A DNA stretch of 59,203 bases from Pseudomonadota bacterium (GTDB taxonomy: Bacteria > Pseudomonadota > Gammaproteobacteria > Burkholderiales > Burkholderiaceae_C), in contig JAFEEB010000024.1 in assembly GCA_018241325.1 (NCBI GenBank), positions 1-59,203 on the forward strand, written 5' to 3'. Below, one piece after another: positions 1 to 10,518 of the stretch (its first letter is position 1; each line of letters begins with the position of its first letter). A model generated the notes under the pieces. The model was not told the DNA's origin and did no database searches. It saw only the letters and a list, made by a program, of their open reading frames with translations. The position numbers and the translations under genes are program-made.

Positions 1-1163
1 GCGGTCACCGCCTGGCAGATCGCCTCGTCGTTGACGTAGCGGTCGTTGGGGCAGTCCAGCGTCAGCTCGAAGCCGTCGGGGTAGCCGGCGTCGGCCAGCA
101 GCTTCTTGGCGGCATCGACGTCGAACTTGGAGGCGCGCGTGGCCAGCTGCTGCGTCCAGCCGTTGACCATGGGCGCGATCATGGTGCCGGTGGGCTTGCC
201 CAGGCCGCGCATCACGTTGCGCTCGATCGCGGCGATGTCCACCGCCTGGTACAGCGCCTGGCGCACGCGCTTGTCTTTCAGCGGGTTCTTGCCCTTGATG
301 TTGGAGCCCGCCAGCTCGTCGCGGAACTGGTCGAAGCCGAGATAGATGGTGCGGTTTTCCAGCCCATCGACGACCTTCAGGTTGGTGTCGCGCCGCATGC
401 GGTCGATGTCCTGCACCGGCGGGTCCTGCACCAGATCGACCTGGCCGGAGATCAGTGCGGCCGAGCGCGTGGCGGCCGACTTGATGGGCGTGAACACCAC
501 CTCGTCGATGTTGCCCTTGGGCTTGTCCCACCAGTTGGGGTTCTTCTTGAGCGTGAGCTTGGTGTCGGGCTGCCAGGACACCAGCACGAAGGGCCCCGTG
601 CCGTTGGCGTTGCGCGAGGCGTAGCTTTCTTCCTTGGCCTTGTAGTCCTGCGCCTTGACGGCGTTGTTCTTCTCGGACCAGGCCTTGTTCATGATGTAGG
701 AGCCCGTCAGCTCGCGCAGCACCACGGGGCTGGGACCCTTGAGGATCAGGTCCACCGTGTGGTCATCGACCTTCTTGGCCTCCTTGACGCTCTGCACGTA
801 GGCGCCCATGTTGGACGGCGGCGTCATGGCTCGGGTGATGGAGAACACCACGTCGTCGGCGGTGAAGGGCGCGCCGTCATGAAACTTGACACCCTGGCGC
901 AGTTCGAAGCGCAGCTGCGTGGGCGTGACGAAGGTCCACTTGGTGGCCAGCGCGGGCTCGACCTCGAACTTCTCGTTGTAGCGCACCAGCGTCTCATACA
1001 CCATCTGCTGGTAGGCCAGCGTGGTCTGGTGGTTCTGCCCGTGCGGGTCGAAGGTGAGGATGTCGTTGGCACCGCCGATGCGCAGCGTGGCGGCGCCCGC
1101 CGGTTGCAGCAGGGCGAAGGTGGCGGCGGCGATCAGGCCGAGCTTGAGGGCGGCGTGTTTCAT
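1..1163 (-). CDS. ABC transporter substrate-binding protein, peptide/oligopeptide type (C-terminus outside window)
   Basis: This is the N-terminal 387 residues of a periplasmic binding protein of the DppA/OppA/NikA family (SBP_bac_5), which captures peptides or similar ligands for an ABC importer. The ATG at 1161-1163 is followed by a typical signal peptide (MKHAALKLGLIAAATFALL, cleavage near PAGA-ATL). The mature start reads LRIGGANDILTFDPHGQNH, and later segments include VKFHDGAPFTADDVVFS and a DKRVRQALYQAVD stretch, all characteristic of the family. The gene runs off the left edge, so its permease and ATPase partners cannot be seen. A GGAGAC ribosome-binding site precedes the start on the minus strand. 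Substrate is not determinable from this fragment. Confidence 0.92.
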   Translation of the reverse strand, partial: MKHAALKLGLIAAATFALLQPAGAATLRIGGANDILTFDPHGQNHQTTLAYQQMVYETLVRYNEKFEVEPALATKWTFVTPTQLRFELRQGVKFHDGAPFTADDVVFSITRAMTPPSNMGAYVQSVKEAKKVDDHTVDLILKGPSPVVLRELTGSYIMNKAWSEKNNAVKAQDYKAKEESYASRNANGTGPFVLVSWQPDTKLTLKKNPNWWDKPKGNIDEVVFTPIKSAATRSAALISGQVDLVQDPPVQDIDRMRRDTNLKVVDGLENRTIYLGFDQFRDELAGSNIKGKNPLKDKRVRQALYQAVDIAAIERNVMRGLGKPTGTMIAPMVNGWTQQLATRASKFDVDAAKKLLADAGYPDGFELTLDCPNDRYVNDEAICQAVT

Positions 1164-1205
1164 GGGTCTCCTGGGTCGATGAATGGGGTGGAACAGCGGA
1201 TCGTA

Positions 1206-1238
1206 CACAAACAAAAGGCCGCCAAGAGGCGGCCTTTG
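1206..1238 (-). terminator. Rho-independent terminator of the rpmH-rnpA-yidD-yidC operon
   Basis: A perfect 10-bp stem (AAAGGCCGCC at 1214-1223 with GGCGGCCTTT at 1228-1237) has a 4-nt loop. On the minus strand it is followed by TTTTGTTTG. It lies 22 bp after the yidC stop codon and about 50 bp upstream of the ABC binding-protein gene, so it separates the two minus-strand units. Confidence 0.85.
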
Positions 1239-1259
1239 AGCGCTTGGGGTAAGCCCTGA

Positions 1260-2957
1260 TCAGGAGAACTTCGGCAGGTTGAACTGCGGCGGCACGCCCA
1301 TGCGCTTGTTGATGATCCACTGCTGGGCAATGGACAGCAGGTTGTTGGTGACGTAGTACAGCACCAGGCCGGCCGGGAACATGAAGAACATGACGCTGAA
1401 CACCAGCGGCATGATCCACATCATCTTGGCCTGCATGGGATCGGGCGGCGCGGGGTTGAGCGCCGTTTGCAGCAGCGTGGTCAGCGTCATGAACACGGGC
1501 AGGATGAAGTACGGGTCCTTGGCCGACAGGTCGTGCACCCAGCCGATCCAGGGCGCGCCGCGCATCTCCACCGACGACAGCAACACCCAGTACAGCGCGA
1601 TGAACACGGGGATCTGCACCACCATCGGCAGACAGCCGCCCAGCGGGTTGACCTTTTCCTCGCGGTAGATGCGCATCATCTCCATCTGCATCTGCTGCGG
1701 CTTGTCCTTCAGGCGCTCGCGCATGGCCGTGATCTTGGGGTTGAGCGCCTTCATCTTGGCCATGCTGCCGTAGGCCTTGGCGTTGAGCCAGTAGAAAGCG
1801 ATCTTCAGCAACAGCACCAGCGCCACGATGGACCAGCCCCAGTTGCCCAGCACCTTGTGGATCTGGTCGAGCAGCCAGTACAGCGGCTTGGCCGCGATGG
1901 TGACCCAGCCATAGTCCTTGACCAGCTCCAGCCCCGGCGTGATCGATTCCAGCATGGTCTCCACCTGCGGGCCCACGAACAGGCGCGTGTCCACGTTCAG
2001 GTGGGCGCCGGGCGCGATGGCGGCCAGCGGGGCGATCATGCCCGCGGCGTACAGGTTGGGGCCGATCTTGCGCGCGAAGTTGTCGTGCGGCGTGTCGGGC
2101 GCCAGCATCCAGGCGCTGGCAAAGTAGTGCTGCACCATGGCCACGTAGCCATCGGGCGCCTGCTTGACGAACTCGTCCTTGCCCTTGTCGATGTCGCTGA
2201 AGCTGACCTTCTGGTACTTCTTGGCCTCGGTGTAGAAGGCCGGGCCGGTGAAGGTGGAATAAAACGGCGTCTTGCTGCCGGGCTCGGCGCCGTGGCGCAC
2301 CAGCTGCACGTAAAGCTGCGGGTGCACCGGCTGCGCGCTGTCGTTGATGACCTCGTTGCGCACCCCGATCACGTAGGAGCCGCGGGTCAGGGTGTAGGTG
2401 CGCACCAGCTTGACGCCGCCCACCACGGGCGATGTGAACGTCACCACCAGCTGCTGCGCGCCGTCGGCCAGGGTCTTGTCGCCGCTGAAAGTCATCGGCG
2501 TCTTGTGGTTCGGAAAGCTGCCGCCGATCAGGCCCGACTGCGCCTGATACACGTCATTGCCCTGGCTGTCGAACAGCAGCACATGGCGGTCGGTCTGCGC
2601 GTCGTCGGGGTACTTCAGCAGCTCGCTTTCGATGACCGAGCCGCCCTCGGTGTCGAACACGAGCTTCAGCACGTCGGTGCTGACGGTGATGCGCTCGTGC
2701 GCCACCGCCGCGCCCTCGGACACGGGCGGGGCAGCGCCCGGCGCACCGGCCACCGGCACCGCGCCGGCCGCTGCGCCGGACGAGGCGGCCGCGGGCGGCA
2801 CCGCCGAGGCGCCCGCGCCCGGCTTGGCCGCCGCCGTCTGCGACGCACTGGGAAAGAACGTCGCCTTGTGGCCGTTGTGGACTTGCCACTGGTCCCACAG
2901 CATGACCAGCGAGAAGGCAAAAATCACCCAGAGAATGGTGCGGCGAATGTCGTTCAT
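1260..2957 (-). CDS. yidC: Membrane protein insertase YidC (565 aa)
   Basis: YidC inserts and folds inner-membrane proteins, alone or with SecYEG. The start MNDIRRTILWVIFAFSLVML gives the N-terminal transmembrane anchor. An Ala/Pro-rich linker follows (about residues 38-80), then the large periplasmic beta-domain typical of Gram-negative YidC. The conserved C-terminal 60KD_IMP core starts near residue 360 (LLDQIHKVLGNWGWSIVAL) with five hydrophobic helices and the KPQQMQMEMMRIYREEKVNP cytoplasmic hairpin. Length fits Gram-negative family members (about 550 aa). I chose the ATG at 2955-2957 because it matches the family N-terminus and overlaps the yidD stop by 4 nt (ATGA); an in-frame upstream extension to 3062 lies inside yidD and is not expected to be used. 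Confidence 0.97.
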   Translation of the reverse strand: MNDIRRTILWVIFAFSLVMLWDQWQVHNGHKATFFPSASQTAAAKPGAGASAVPPAAASSGAAAGAVPVAGAPGAAPPVSEGAAVAHERITVSTDVLKLVFDTEGGSVIESELLKYPDDAQTDRHVLLFDSQGNDVYQAQSGLIGGSFPNHKTPMTFSGDKTLADGAQQLVVTFTSPVVGGVKLVRTYTLTRGSYVIGVRNEVINDSAQPVHPQLYVQLVRHGAEPGSKTPFYSTFTGPAFYTEAKKYQKVSFSDIDKGKDEFVKQAPDGYVAMVQHYFASAWMLAPDTPHDNFARKIGPNLYAAGMIAPLAAIAPGAHLNVDTRLFVGPQVETMLESITPGLELVKDYGWVTIAAKPLYWLLDQIHKVLGNWGWSIVALVLLLKIAFYWLNAKAYGSMAKMKALNPKITAMRERLKDKPQQMQMEMMRIYREEKVNPLGGCLPMVVQIPVFIALYWVLLSSVEMRGAPWIGWVHDLSAKDPYFILPVFMTLTTLLQTALNPAPPDPMQAKMMWIMPLVFSVMFFMFPAGLVLYYVTNNLLSIAQQWIINKRMGVPPQFNLPKFS

Positions 2958-3241
2958 GACGGCTCGGAACGGTTGCCGGGCGGCTCGGGGCGCACGCCGG
3001 TCAGATGGGAAAACAGGCGCGGACGATCGGCCGGCACCGGGTCGCAGCCGCCAGCGCACCACGGGTGGCAGCGGCCCAGGCGGCGCAGCGTGAGATAGCT
3101 GCCCCAGGCCGCACCGTGCTGCTCCAGCGCCTGCAGCGCATAGCGCGAGCAGGTCGGCTCAAAACGGCAGGCCGAGCCCAGCCAAGGCGACAGCAGCAGG
3201 CGATAGCCCTTGACCAGCGCGATCAGCAGGCGCTGCATCAT
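2954..3241 (-). CDS. yidD: Membrane protein insertion efficiency factor YidD (95 aa)
   Basis: Small membrane-associated protein that helps YidC-dependent insertion. The sequence contains the family core LLSPWLGSACRFEPTCSRYA with its conserved cysteines, followed by RLGRCHPWCAGGCDPVP. It overlaps rnpA upstream (ATGA) and yidC downstream (ATGA), so the three genes are probably translationally coupled. Two adjacent ATG codons (3239-3241 and 3236-3238) are possible starts. The C-terminal tail after about residue 73 is poorly conserved in the family. Confidence 0.96.
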   Translation of the reverse strand: MMQRLLIALVKGYRLLLSPWLGSACRFEPTCSRYALQALEQHGAAWGSYLTLRRLGRCHPWCAGGCDPVPADRPRLFSHLTGVRPEPPGNRSEPS

Positions 3242-3660
3242 GACGGCTCCCGCGCCAGCAACTCGAGCAGCTCGGCGCGCACGGCCCCCCGCAAGGCCGG
3301 CGAGGTAGCACTGGGAAACTGGGCCAGCGAAAAAACGGCGTGCTGGCGCACCAGGCGCACGCCGGGCAGCGACGCCAGGCGCTCGGCGCCCACGGCGTAG
3401 ATCTGCCGGCGAATGGTGTTGCGCGTGACGGCGCGGCGCGCCCAGCGCTTGGGCACCATGGCGCCCAGCCAGGCCTGCCCGGGCGCGCCAAACAAGGCGG
3501 CCTCGGCGCCGTCGGTTGCCGGCACGGGCAAGCGATGCAAGGCGAAATGCGCCGTGCGCGCCACGGGCCGATGCGCCAGCAAGGCCTGGAACTGCGCCCG
3601 CGTGCGCAGGCGCTGCACCGCGCCACCCGAAGGCGACACCGCGGTCAGCCCGGCAGCCAT
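3238..3660 (-). CDS. rnpA: Ribonuclease P protein component RnpA (140 aa)
   Basis: Protein subunit of RNase P, which matures tRNA 5' ends. The family signature is visible: VPKRWARRAVTRNTIRRQIY corresponds to the RNR motif region, and the beginning reads VQRLRTRAQFQALL. The ATG at 3658-3660 gives MAAGLTAVSPSGGA before that core. A GTG at 3616-3618 would start exactly at the conserved VQRLRTRAQF and is a serious alternative (126 aa). It lies 20 bp downstream of rpmH and overlaps yidD, the usual order around the origin. Confidence 0.95.
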   Translation of the reverse strand: MAAGLTAVSPSGGAVQRLRTRAQFQALLAHRPVARTAHFALHRLPVPATDGAEAALFGAPGQAWLGAMVPKRWARRAVTRNTIRRQIYAVGAERLASLPGVRLVRQHAVFSLAQFPSATSPALRGAVRAELLELLAREPS

Positions 3661-3680
3661 GGGCCCTGGGCAGCCCAAAC

Positions 3681-3815
3681 TCAGACGGCCAGGCGCTTGC
3701 GTCCCTTGGCGCGGCGCGCGTTGATGACCGCGCGGCCGCCGCGCGTCTTCATGCGCACCAGAAAACCGTGCGTGCGCGCACGGCGCGTCTTGGAAGGCTG
3801 ATAAGTACGTTTCAT
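3681..3815 (-). CDS. rpmH: 50S ribosomal protein L34 (44 aa)
   Basis: The 44-residue product begins [20 protein letters not shown] and ends KGRKRLAV, the near-invariant L34 sequence. It is the first gene of the minus-strand rpmH-rnpA-yidD-yidC operon, diverging from dnaA across the putative origin. A GAGAGCG stretch upstream can act as ribosome-binding site. Confidence 0.99.
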   Translation of the reverse strand: MKRTYQPSKTRRARTHGFLVRMKTRGGRAVINARRAKGRKRLAV

Positions 3816-4137
3816 GATCGCTCTCTCGACAATTTTTGGATGACCGGCAGCGCCGGGGCCGCGCGGGCCCCCAAGCGCACAAGCCAGCGCAAGATTCCCG
3901 CCCGGCACGCAGCGTGCCAGCGCGCAGCACCTGCCAGCCAACCAAGGAAAACCCGGCATTATCGCAAATATTTGTTGATCCGCCAATGGCTTGCGCTCGT
4001 GGGGCGAGGCCGGACCCCGACCCGGGGCGCCTCGGGATTGTGGACAAGTGCGCAGGTCCATACAATCGGTGCGGTTTGGAGGGTGCACTTGTCCACAATT
4101 CGCGGGCCGGTGCGCAACAATTTTTGACAAGCCTTTC
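3816..4137. other. Putative chromosomal origin (oriC) between rpmH and dnaA
   Basis: This 322-bp gene-free interval lies between divergent rpmH and dnaA, the usual oriC site in Burkholderiales. It contains an AT-rich stretch around 3958-3980 (a possible unwinding element, unusual in this GC-rich sequence). It also has two copies of a DnaA box, TTGTCCACA, one mismatch from the TTATCCACA consensus: one on the minus strand at 4039-4047 and one on the plus strand at 4089-4097. Gene orientation flips here, as expected at an origin. Only two clear boxes are seen, so the functional origin may extend further. Confidence 0.6.
4038..4098 (+). promoter_or_regulatory. Likely dnaA promoter embedded between two inverted DnaA boxes
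   Basis: TTGTGGACAA (4038-4047) and its exact inverted copy TTGTCCACAA (4089-4098) bracket a TACAAT -10-like hexamer at 4061-4066. TTGTGG at 4038-4043 lies 17 bp upstream of that hexamer and could serve as a weak -35. DnaA binding to the left box would therefore cover the -35, matching the known autorepression of dnaA in other bacteria; that regulation is inferred here. Confidence 0.5.
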
Positions 4138-5544
4138 GTGAAACCCGAACCCCATCTCAGCCTGTGGCCGGCCTGCCTGGACGTGCTGGCCCAGGAGCTG
4201 CCCGAGCAGCAGTTCAACACCTGGATCAAGCCGCTGTCCGCGCAAGCCAGCGCCGACGGCTCGCGGGTGACGCTGCTGATCGCCAATCGCTTCAAGCTGG
4301 ACTGGGTTCGCGCCCAGTACGCTGCACGCATGCTCGCCATCCTGGAGCAGCTCAATGGCCAGCCCGTGCAACTGGAGTTGGCGCTCGCTCCGCGTGCAAC
4401 GGCCACCAGCAAACAATTGCCGGGCATGGCTGATGTTCCGGGAGCGGCCCAGGCGCAGGCCCCGGCCCCGGCCCAGATGGAGCTGGCCGACGCCGGCGCG
4501 CGCGAGCCGGCCGAGTCGGCGCACCGCAGCCGGCTGAACAGCGCGCTGACGTTCGACGTGCTGGTGGAGGGCTCGGCCAACCGCATGGCGCGCGCCGCCG
4601 CCCTGCACGTGGCCGGGGCGCCCGGCAAGCTGTACAACCCGCTGTTCATCTACGGCGGCGTGGGCCTGGGCAAGACGCACCTGATGCACGCGGTGGGCAA
4701 CAAGCTGCTGGCCGACCGCCCCGACGCCAAGGTTCTCTACATCCATGCCGAGCAGTTTGTGTCGGATGTGGTCAAGGCGTATCAGCGCAAGACCTTCGAT
4801 GAGTTCAAGCAGCGCTACCACTCGCTCGATCTGCTGCTGATCGACGACGTGCAGTTCTTCGCCAACAAGGAGCGCACGCAAGAGGAATTCTTCAACGCCT
4901 TCGAGGCGCTGCTGGCCAAGAAGTCGCACATCGTGATGACCAGCGACACCTACCCCAAGGGCCTCACGGACATCCACGAGCGGCTGGTGTCGCGCTTCGA
5001 CGCGGGCCTGACGGTGGCCATCGAGCCGCCCGAGCTCGAAATGCGCGTGGCCATCCTGATCAACAAGGCGGGCGCCGAGGGCGCGCAGATGCCCGAGGAG
5101 GTGGCGTTTTTCGTCGCCAAGAACGTGCGCTCCAACGTGCGCGAGCTGGAGGGCGCGCTGCGCAAAATCTTGGCCTATTCGCGCTTCAACCAGCGCGAGG
5201 TGTCGATCCAGCTGGCGCGCGAGGCGCTGCGCGACTTGCTGTCCATTCAAAACCGCCAGATCAGCGTCGAGAGCATCCAGAAGACGGTGGCCGACTATTA
5301 CAAGATCAAGGTGGCCGACATGTACAGCAAGAAGCGCCCGGCCAGCATCGCCCGCCCGCGCCAGATCGCCATGTACCTGGCCAAGGAGCTGACGCAAAAG
5401 AGCCTGCCCGAGATCGGTGAGCTGTTTGGCGGGCGCGACCACACCACCGTGTTGCACGCCGTGCGCAAGATCGCCGGCGAGCGTCAGCAGCTGACCGAGT
5501 TGAACCAGCAGCTGCACCTGCTGGAACAGACCCTGAAAGGCTGA
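4138..5544 (+). CDS. dnaA: Chromosomal replication initiator DnaA (468 aa)
   Basis: AAA+ initiator that binds DnaA boxes and opens oriC. Domain I begins at [21 protein letters not shown] variable Ala/Pro linker (domain II, about residues 85-125) follows. Domain III carries Walker [17 protein letters not shown] and Walker [11 protein letters not shown]. The C-terminal domain IV has the DnaA signature [16 protein letters not shown] use the GTG at 4138-4140 because it sits just before the conserved N-terminus and after the promoter/box region; the upstream in-frame codons run through the putative origin. No strong Shine-Dalgarno is visible, so translation may be weak or the start slightly different. 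Confidence 0.96.
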   Translation: MKPEPHLSLWPACLDVLAQELPEQQFNTWIKPLSAQASADGSRVTLLIANRFKLDWVRAQYAARMLAILEQLNGQPVQLELALAPRATATSKQLPGMADVPGAAQAQAPAPAQMELADAGAREPAESAHRSRLNSALTFDVLVEGSANRMARAAALHVAGAPGKLYNPLFIYGGVGLGKTHLMHAVGNKLLADRPDAKVLYIHAEQFVSDVVKAYQRKTFDEFKQRYHSLDLLLIDDVQFFANKERTQEEFFNAFEALLAKKSHIVMTSDTYPKGLTDIHERLVSRFDAGLTVAIEPPELEMRVAILINKAGAEGAQMPEEVAFFVAKNVRSNVRELEGALRKILAYSRFNQREVSIQLAREALRDLLSIQNRQISVESIQKTVADYYKIKVADMYSKKRPASIARPRQIAMYLAKELTQKSLPEIGELFGGRDHTTVLHAVRKIAGERQQLTELNQQLHLLEQTLKG

Positions 5545-5685
5545 CGCCGACCCCATCCGAGGAAGACGAAACCACATGCAAAAGCGGCGACAATACGGGG
5601 TTCATCAAAATAAGCGCTCGGCTGTGCCCGGCGCACACTTCGGCGACAACGACGCGCGGCGCGCGCGCATCATTCAGAGGAATAC

Positions 5686-6816
5686 ATGATCGTTCTGAAG
5701 ACCACCCAAGACAAGCTGCTGGCGGCGCTTCAGTCCGTGGCGGGCATCGTCGAGCGACGCCACACCCTGCCGGTGCTGGCCAACGTGCTGCTGCGCAAGA
5801 CGGGCCCCAGCATTCAGCTGACCACGAGTGATCTGGAGATTCAAATCCGCACCCAGGCCGAGCTGGGCGGCGACGCGGGCAGCTTTGCCACCACCGTGGG
5901 GGCGCGCAAGCTGATCGACATCCTGCGCACCCTGCCGCCCGACCAGACCGTCAGCCTGGAGGCGCAGCAGTCCAAGCTGATCCTCAAGGGCGGCAAGAGC
6001 AAGTTCACCTTGCAAACCCTGCCGGCCGAGGACTTTCCACTGGTGCAGGAGGCGCCCAGCTTCGGCCCCGCCTTCAGCGTGCCGCAAAAAACGCTCAAGG
6101 CCCTGCTGGGCCAGGTGGCCTTTGCCATGGCGGTGCACGACATCCGCTACTACCTCAACGGCATCCTGTTCGTGGCCGAGGGCAAGCAACTCAGCCTGGT
6201 GGCCACCGACGGCCACCGCCTGGCCTTTGCCCATGCCACGCTCGAAGTCGAGGTGCCCAAGCAGGAGGTCATCCTGCCGCGCAAGACGGTGATCGAGCTG
6301 CAACGCCTGCTGTCGGACGCCGACGTGCCCGAGGGCCAGGCCGCCCCCATGATCGAAATGCAGTTTGCCGCCAACCAGGCCAAGTTCAGCTTTGGCGGCA
6401 TGCAGTTCGTCACCAAGCTGGTCGAGGGCAAGTTCCCCGACTACAACCGCGTGATTCCCAAGAACCACCGCAACCACGTCACGCTGGGGCGCGCGCCGCT
6501 GTTGGCCAGCTTGCAGCGCACGGCGATTTTGACCAGCGAGAAGTTCAAGGGCGTGCGCCTGAACTTCGAGCCCGGCACGCTGCAAATCGCCTCCAACAAC
6601 GCCGAGCAGGAAGAGGCGGTGGACGAGCTGGACATCGACTACGGCGGCGACGCCATCGAGATCGGCTTCAACGTCACCTACCTGATCGACGCGCTGGCCA
6701 ACATGAGCAGCGAGGAAATGATCCGCGTGGAGCTGGCCGACGGCAACAGCTCGGCGCTGATCACGCTGCCGGGCAACGACAGTTTCAAATATGTCGTGAT
6801 GCCGATGCGAATCTGA
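5686..6816 (+). CDS. dnaN: DNA polymerase III beta sliding clamp (376 aa)
   Basis: Ring-shaped processivity clamp of the replicative polymerase. It starts MIVLKTTQDKLLAALQSVAG and ends NDSFKYVVMPMRI, the conserved C-terminus that forms part of the protein-binding cleft. Length is close to the usual 366-371 residues. It follows dnaA by 141 bp; the sequence GAGGAATAC lies just before the ATG. The gap holds a GACAAT hexamer near 5588 that may be part of its own promoter. An oriented repeat begins only a few bases after its stop codon. Confidence 0.98.
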   Translation: MIVLKTTQDKLLAALQSVAGIVERRHTLPVLANVLLRKTGPSIQLTTSDLEIQIRTQAELGGDAGSFATTVGARKLIDILRTLPPDQTVSLEAQQSKLILKGGKSKFTLQTLPAEDFPLVQEAPSFGPAFSVPQKTLKALLGQVAFAMAVHDIRYYLNGILFVAEGKQLSLVATDGHRLAFAHATLEVEVPKQEVILPRKTVIELQRLLSDADVPEGQAAPMIEMQFAANQAKFSFGGMQFVTKLVEGKFPDYNRVIPKNHRNHVTLGRAPLLASLQRTAILTSEKFKGVRLNFEPGTLQIASNNAEQEEAVDELDIDYGGDAIEIGFNVTYLIDALANMSSEEMIRVELADGNSSALITLPGNDSFKYVVMPMRI

Positions 6817-6820
6817 CATG

Positions 6821-6958
6821 AACCACCCCCAGTCTCCACTCGCTGCGCGATGTTTCGCCCACCCCCTTGGAGGGGGCATCGCCTGTGGGCGGGCCAAGCC
6901 CTTCCACGGCGATCGCTGGCTTGGCCTGCTCCGCGGCCTTTCGGCTCTTTGGGTTTCA
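6821..6958 (+). repeat. Oriented 3'-end repeat, copy A (after dnaN)
   Basis: The block begins 4 bp after the dnaN stop with CACCCCCAGTCTCC-type sequence. It contains a CCCCC TTGGAGGGGG stem-like core and ends near GGCTCTTTGGGTTTCA. Two further copies occur at 22006-22147 and 23845-24058, both inverted relative to this one and both immediately after the stop codons of minus-strand genes. All three therefore have the same orientation relative to the upstream gene. Confidence 0.8.
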
Positions 6959-7005
6959 CGCCCAGCAGGCCGTGCATGGCGCCATGGATGATTGAGACTT
7001 TGCAT

Positions 7006-7060
7006 TGCTATTATTTACAGAGCGTTTCGCCCAGCAAACCCGCCCGCTCCGGCGGGTTTT
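7006..7060 (+). promoter_or_regulatory. gyrB leader: extended -10 promoter followed by terminator-like hairpin
   Basis: TGCTATTAT at 7006-7014 fits an extended -10 element. Downstream, AAACCCGCC (7036-7044) and GGCGGGTTT (7051-7059) form a perfect 9-bp stem with a 6-nt loop, followed by T then GAGC. It can be read as the dnaN terminator. If the promoter at 7006 is used, the hairpin lies in the gyrB leader, 28 bp before the start codon, and could attenuate gyrB. Confidence 0.55.
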
Positions 7061-7072
7061 GAGCTTCAATAG

Positions 7073-9661
<2,589 letters not shown>

Positions 9662-9749
9662 CGCCGCACGCCCGCCGCGCCGGCGCCCTCATCCACCGGA
9701 ATGTGAAAATGTTCATCTGACCCCATTTTTTCCCATTTTTTCCACCAAT

Positions 9750-10508
9750 TCAAAACGAATCCAGCGGCACAAACGCCAGCGGCTGCGCGGTCGTGGCGTC
9801 CAGCAGCACTGTCCACACCACGCCCTTGCGGCCCTGAATGGGCAAAAAGCGCAGCGCGTCGATCGCGCGGCCCGACTGCGCAACGCCTTGCCGGATCGCG
9901 TCTGCCTGCTGCGGAAACCGCGCCAGCAACTGGCTGGCAGGCCGCGCGGCGGCGACGATGGCGGCGCGGCCAGCGTCATACGGTTGCCACAACTCCGGGT
10001 GCGCTGCGACCTCCACGCCACCCATCGCCTGCATGGTGTAGTCCGCCACTTCGCTGCCCACCAGCGGGCGCAGCGACAGCCAAGTGGGGCCACTCAAAGG
10101 CAATGCCTTGATCCCGACCGGCGTGCGGGCAAGAAACTGCGGCGGAATGTCGCCGGCATGCACCACCCGAAAGCGGTTGTACTCAAACACCGCATGCACC
10201 GGCCGTGACCCGTAAATGGTGTGCAGGCCATAGCCCAACGCCGCCAGTTGCAGCACGCCGATCACTGAAAAATCCAGCCACTTCTCGCGCCGCGACTTGC
10301 GCGGGTTGAACACCACCAGCGTCACCAGCGGGCCGATCACCACGTCCACCCCCGCCACCAGCAAGAACAGATCGCGCCCGCCCGAGAGGGCGCGAAAGGG
10401 TGGTGGGAACCAAAGCCAGAACACCAGCGCGGCAGCCAAGGCGGCCACCAGCACGCTGATGGAAAGGTGAATGGAAAAGGCGCGGGCCTTCGCTCGCCAA
10501 AGCTGCAT
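9750..10508 (-). CDS. TfpX/TfpZ-like type IV pilin accessory membrane protein (252 aa)
   Basis: The protein starts MQLWRAKARAFSIHLSISVL. It has three N-terminal hydrophobic segments (about residues 12-32, 43-63 and 80-98, including LFLLVAGVDVVIGPLVTLVV) and then a soluble domain. This layout and the FSIHLSIS...WFPPPF pattern match the TfpX/TfpZ pilin accessory family encoded next to pilin genes in Pseudomonas and Burkholderiales. In those systems the protein supports pilin stability or assembly. It is the last of three minus-strand genes after the pilin and the glycosyltransferase, 10 bp from the latter. The exact family branch (X or Z) is not resolved by eye. Confidence 0.8.
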   Translation of the reverse strand: MQLWRAKARAFSIHLSISVLVAALAAALVFWLWFPPPFRALSGGRDLFLLVAGVDVVIGPLVTLVVFNPRKSRREKWLDFSVIGVLQLAALGYGLHTIYGSRPVHAVFEYNRFRVVHAGDIPPQFLARTPVGIKALPLSGPTWLSLRPLVGSEVADYTMQAMGGVEVAAHPELWQPYDAGRAAIVAAARPASQLLARFPQQADAIRQGVAQSGRAIDALRFLPIQGRKGVVWTVLLDATTAQPLAFVPLDSF

Positions 10509-10518
10509 CACGGATTCC

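Noticed and set aside
3238-5577. 779-codon minus-strand open frame covering dnaA, oriC, rpmH and rnpA
   Set aside because: Only its last 140 codons (rnpA) look like protein; the rest is the GC-rich antisense of dnaA and crosses the origin.
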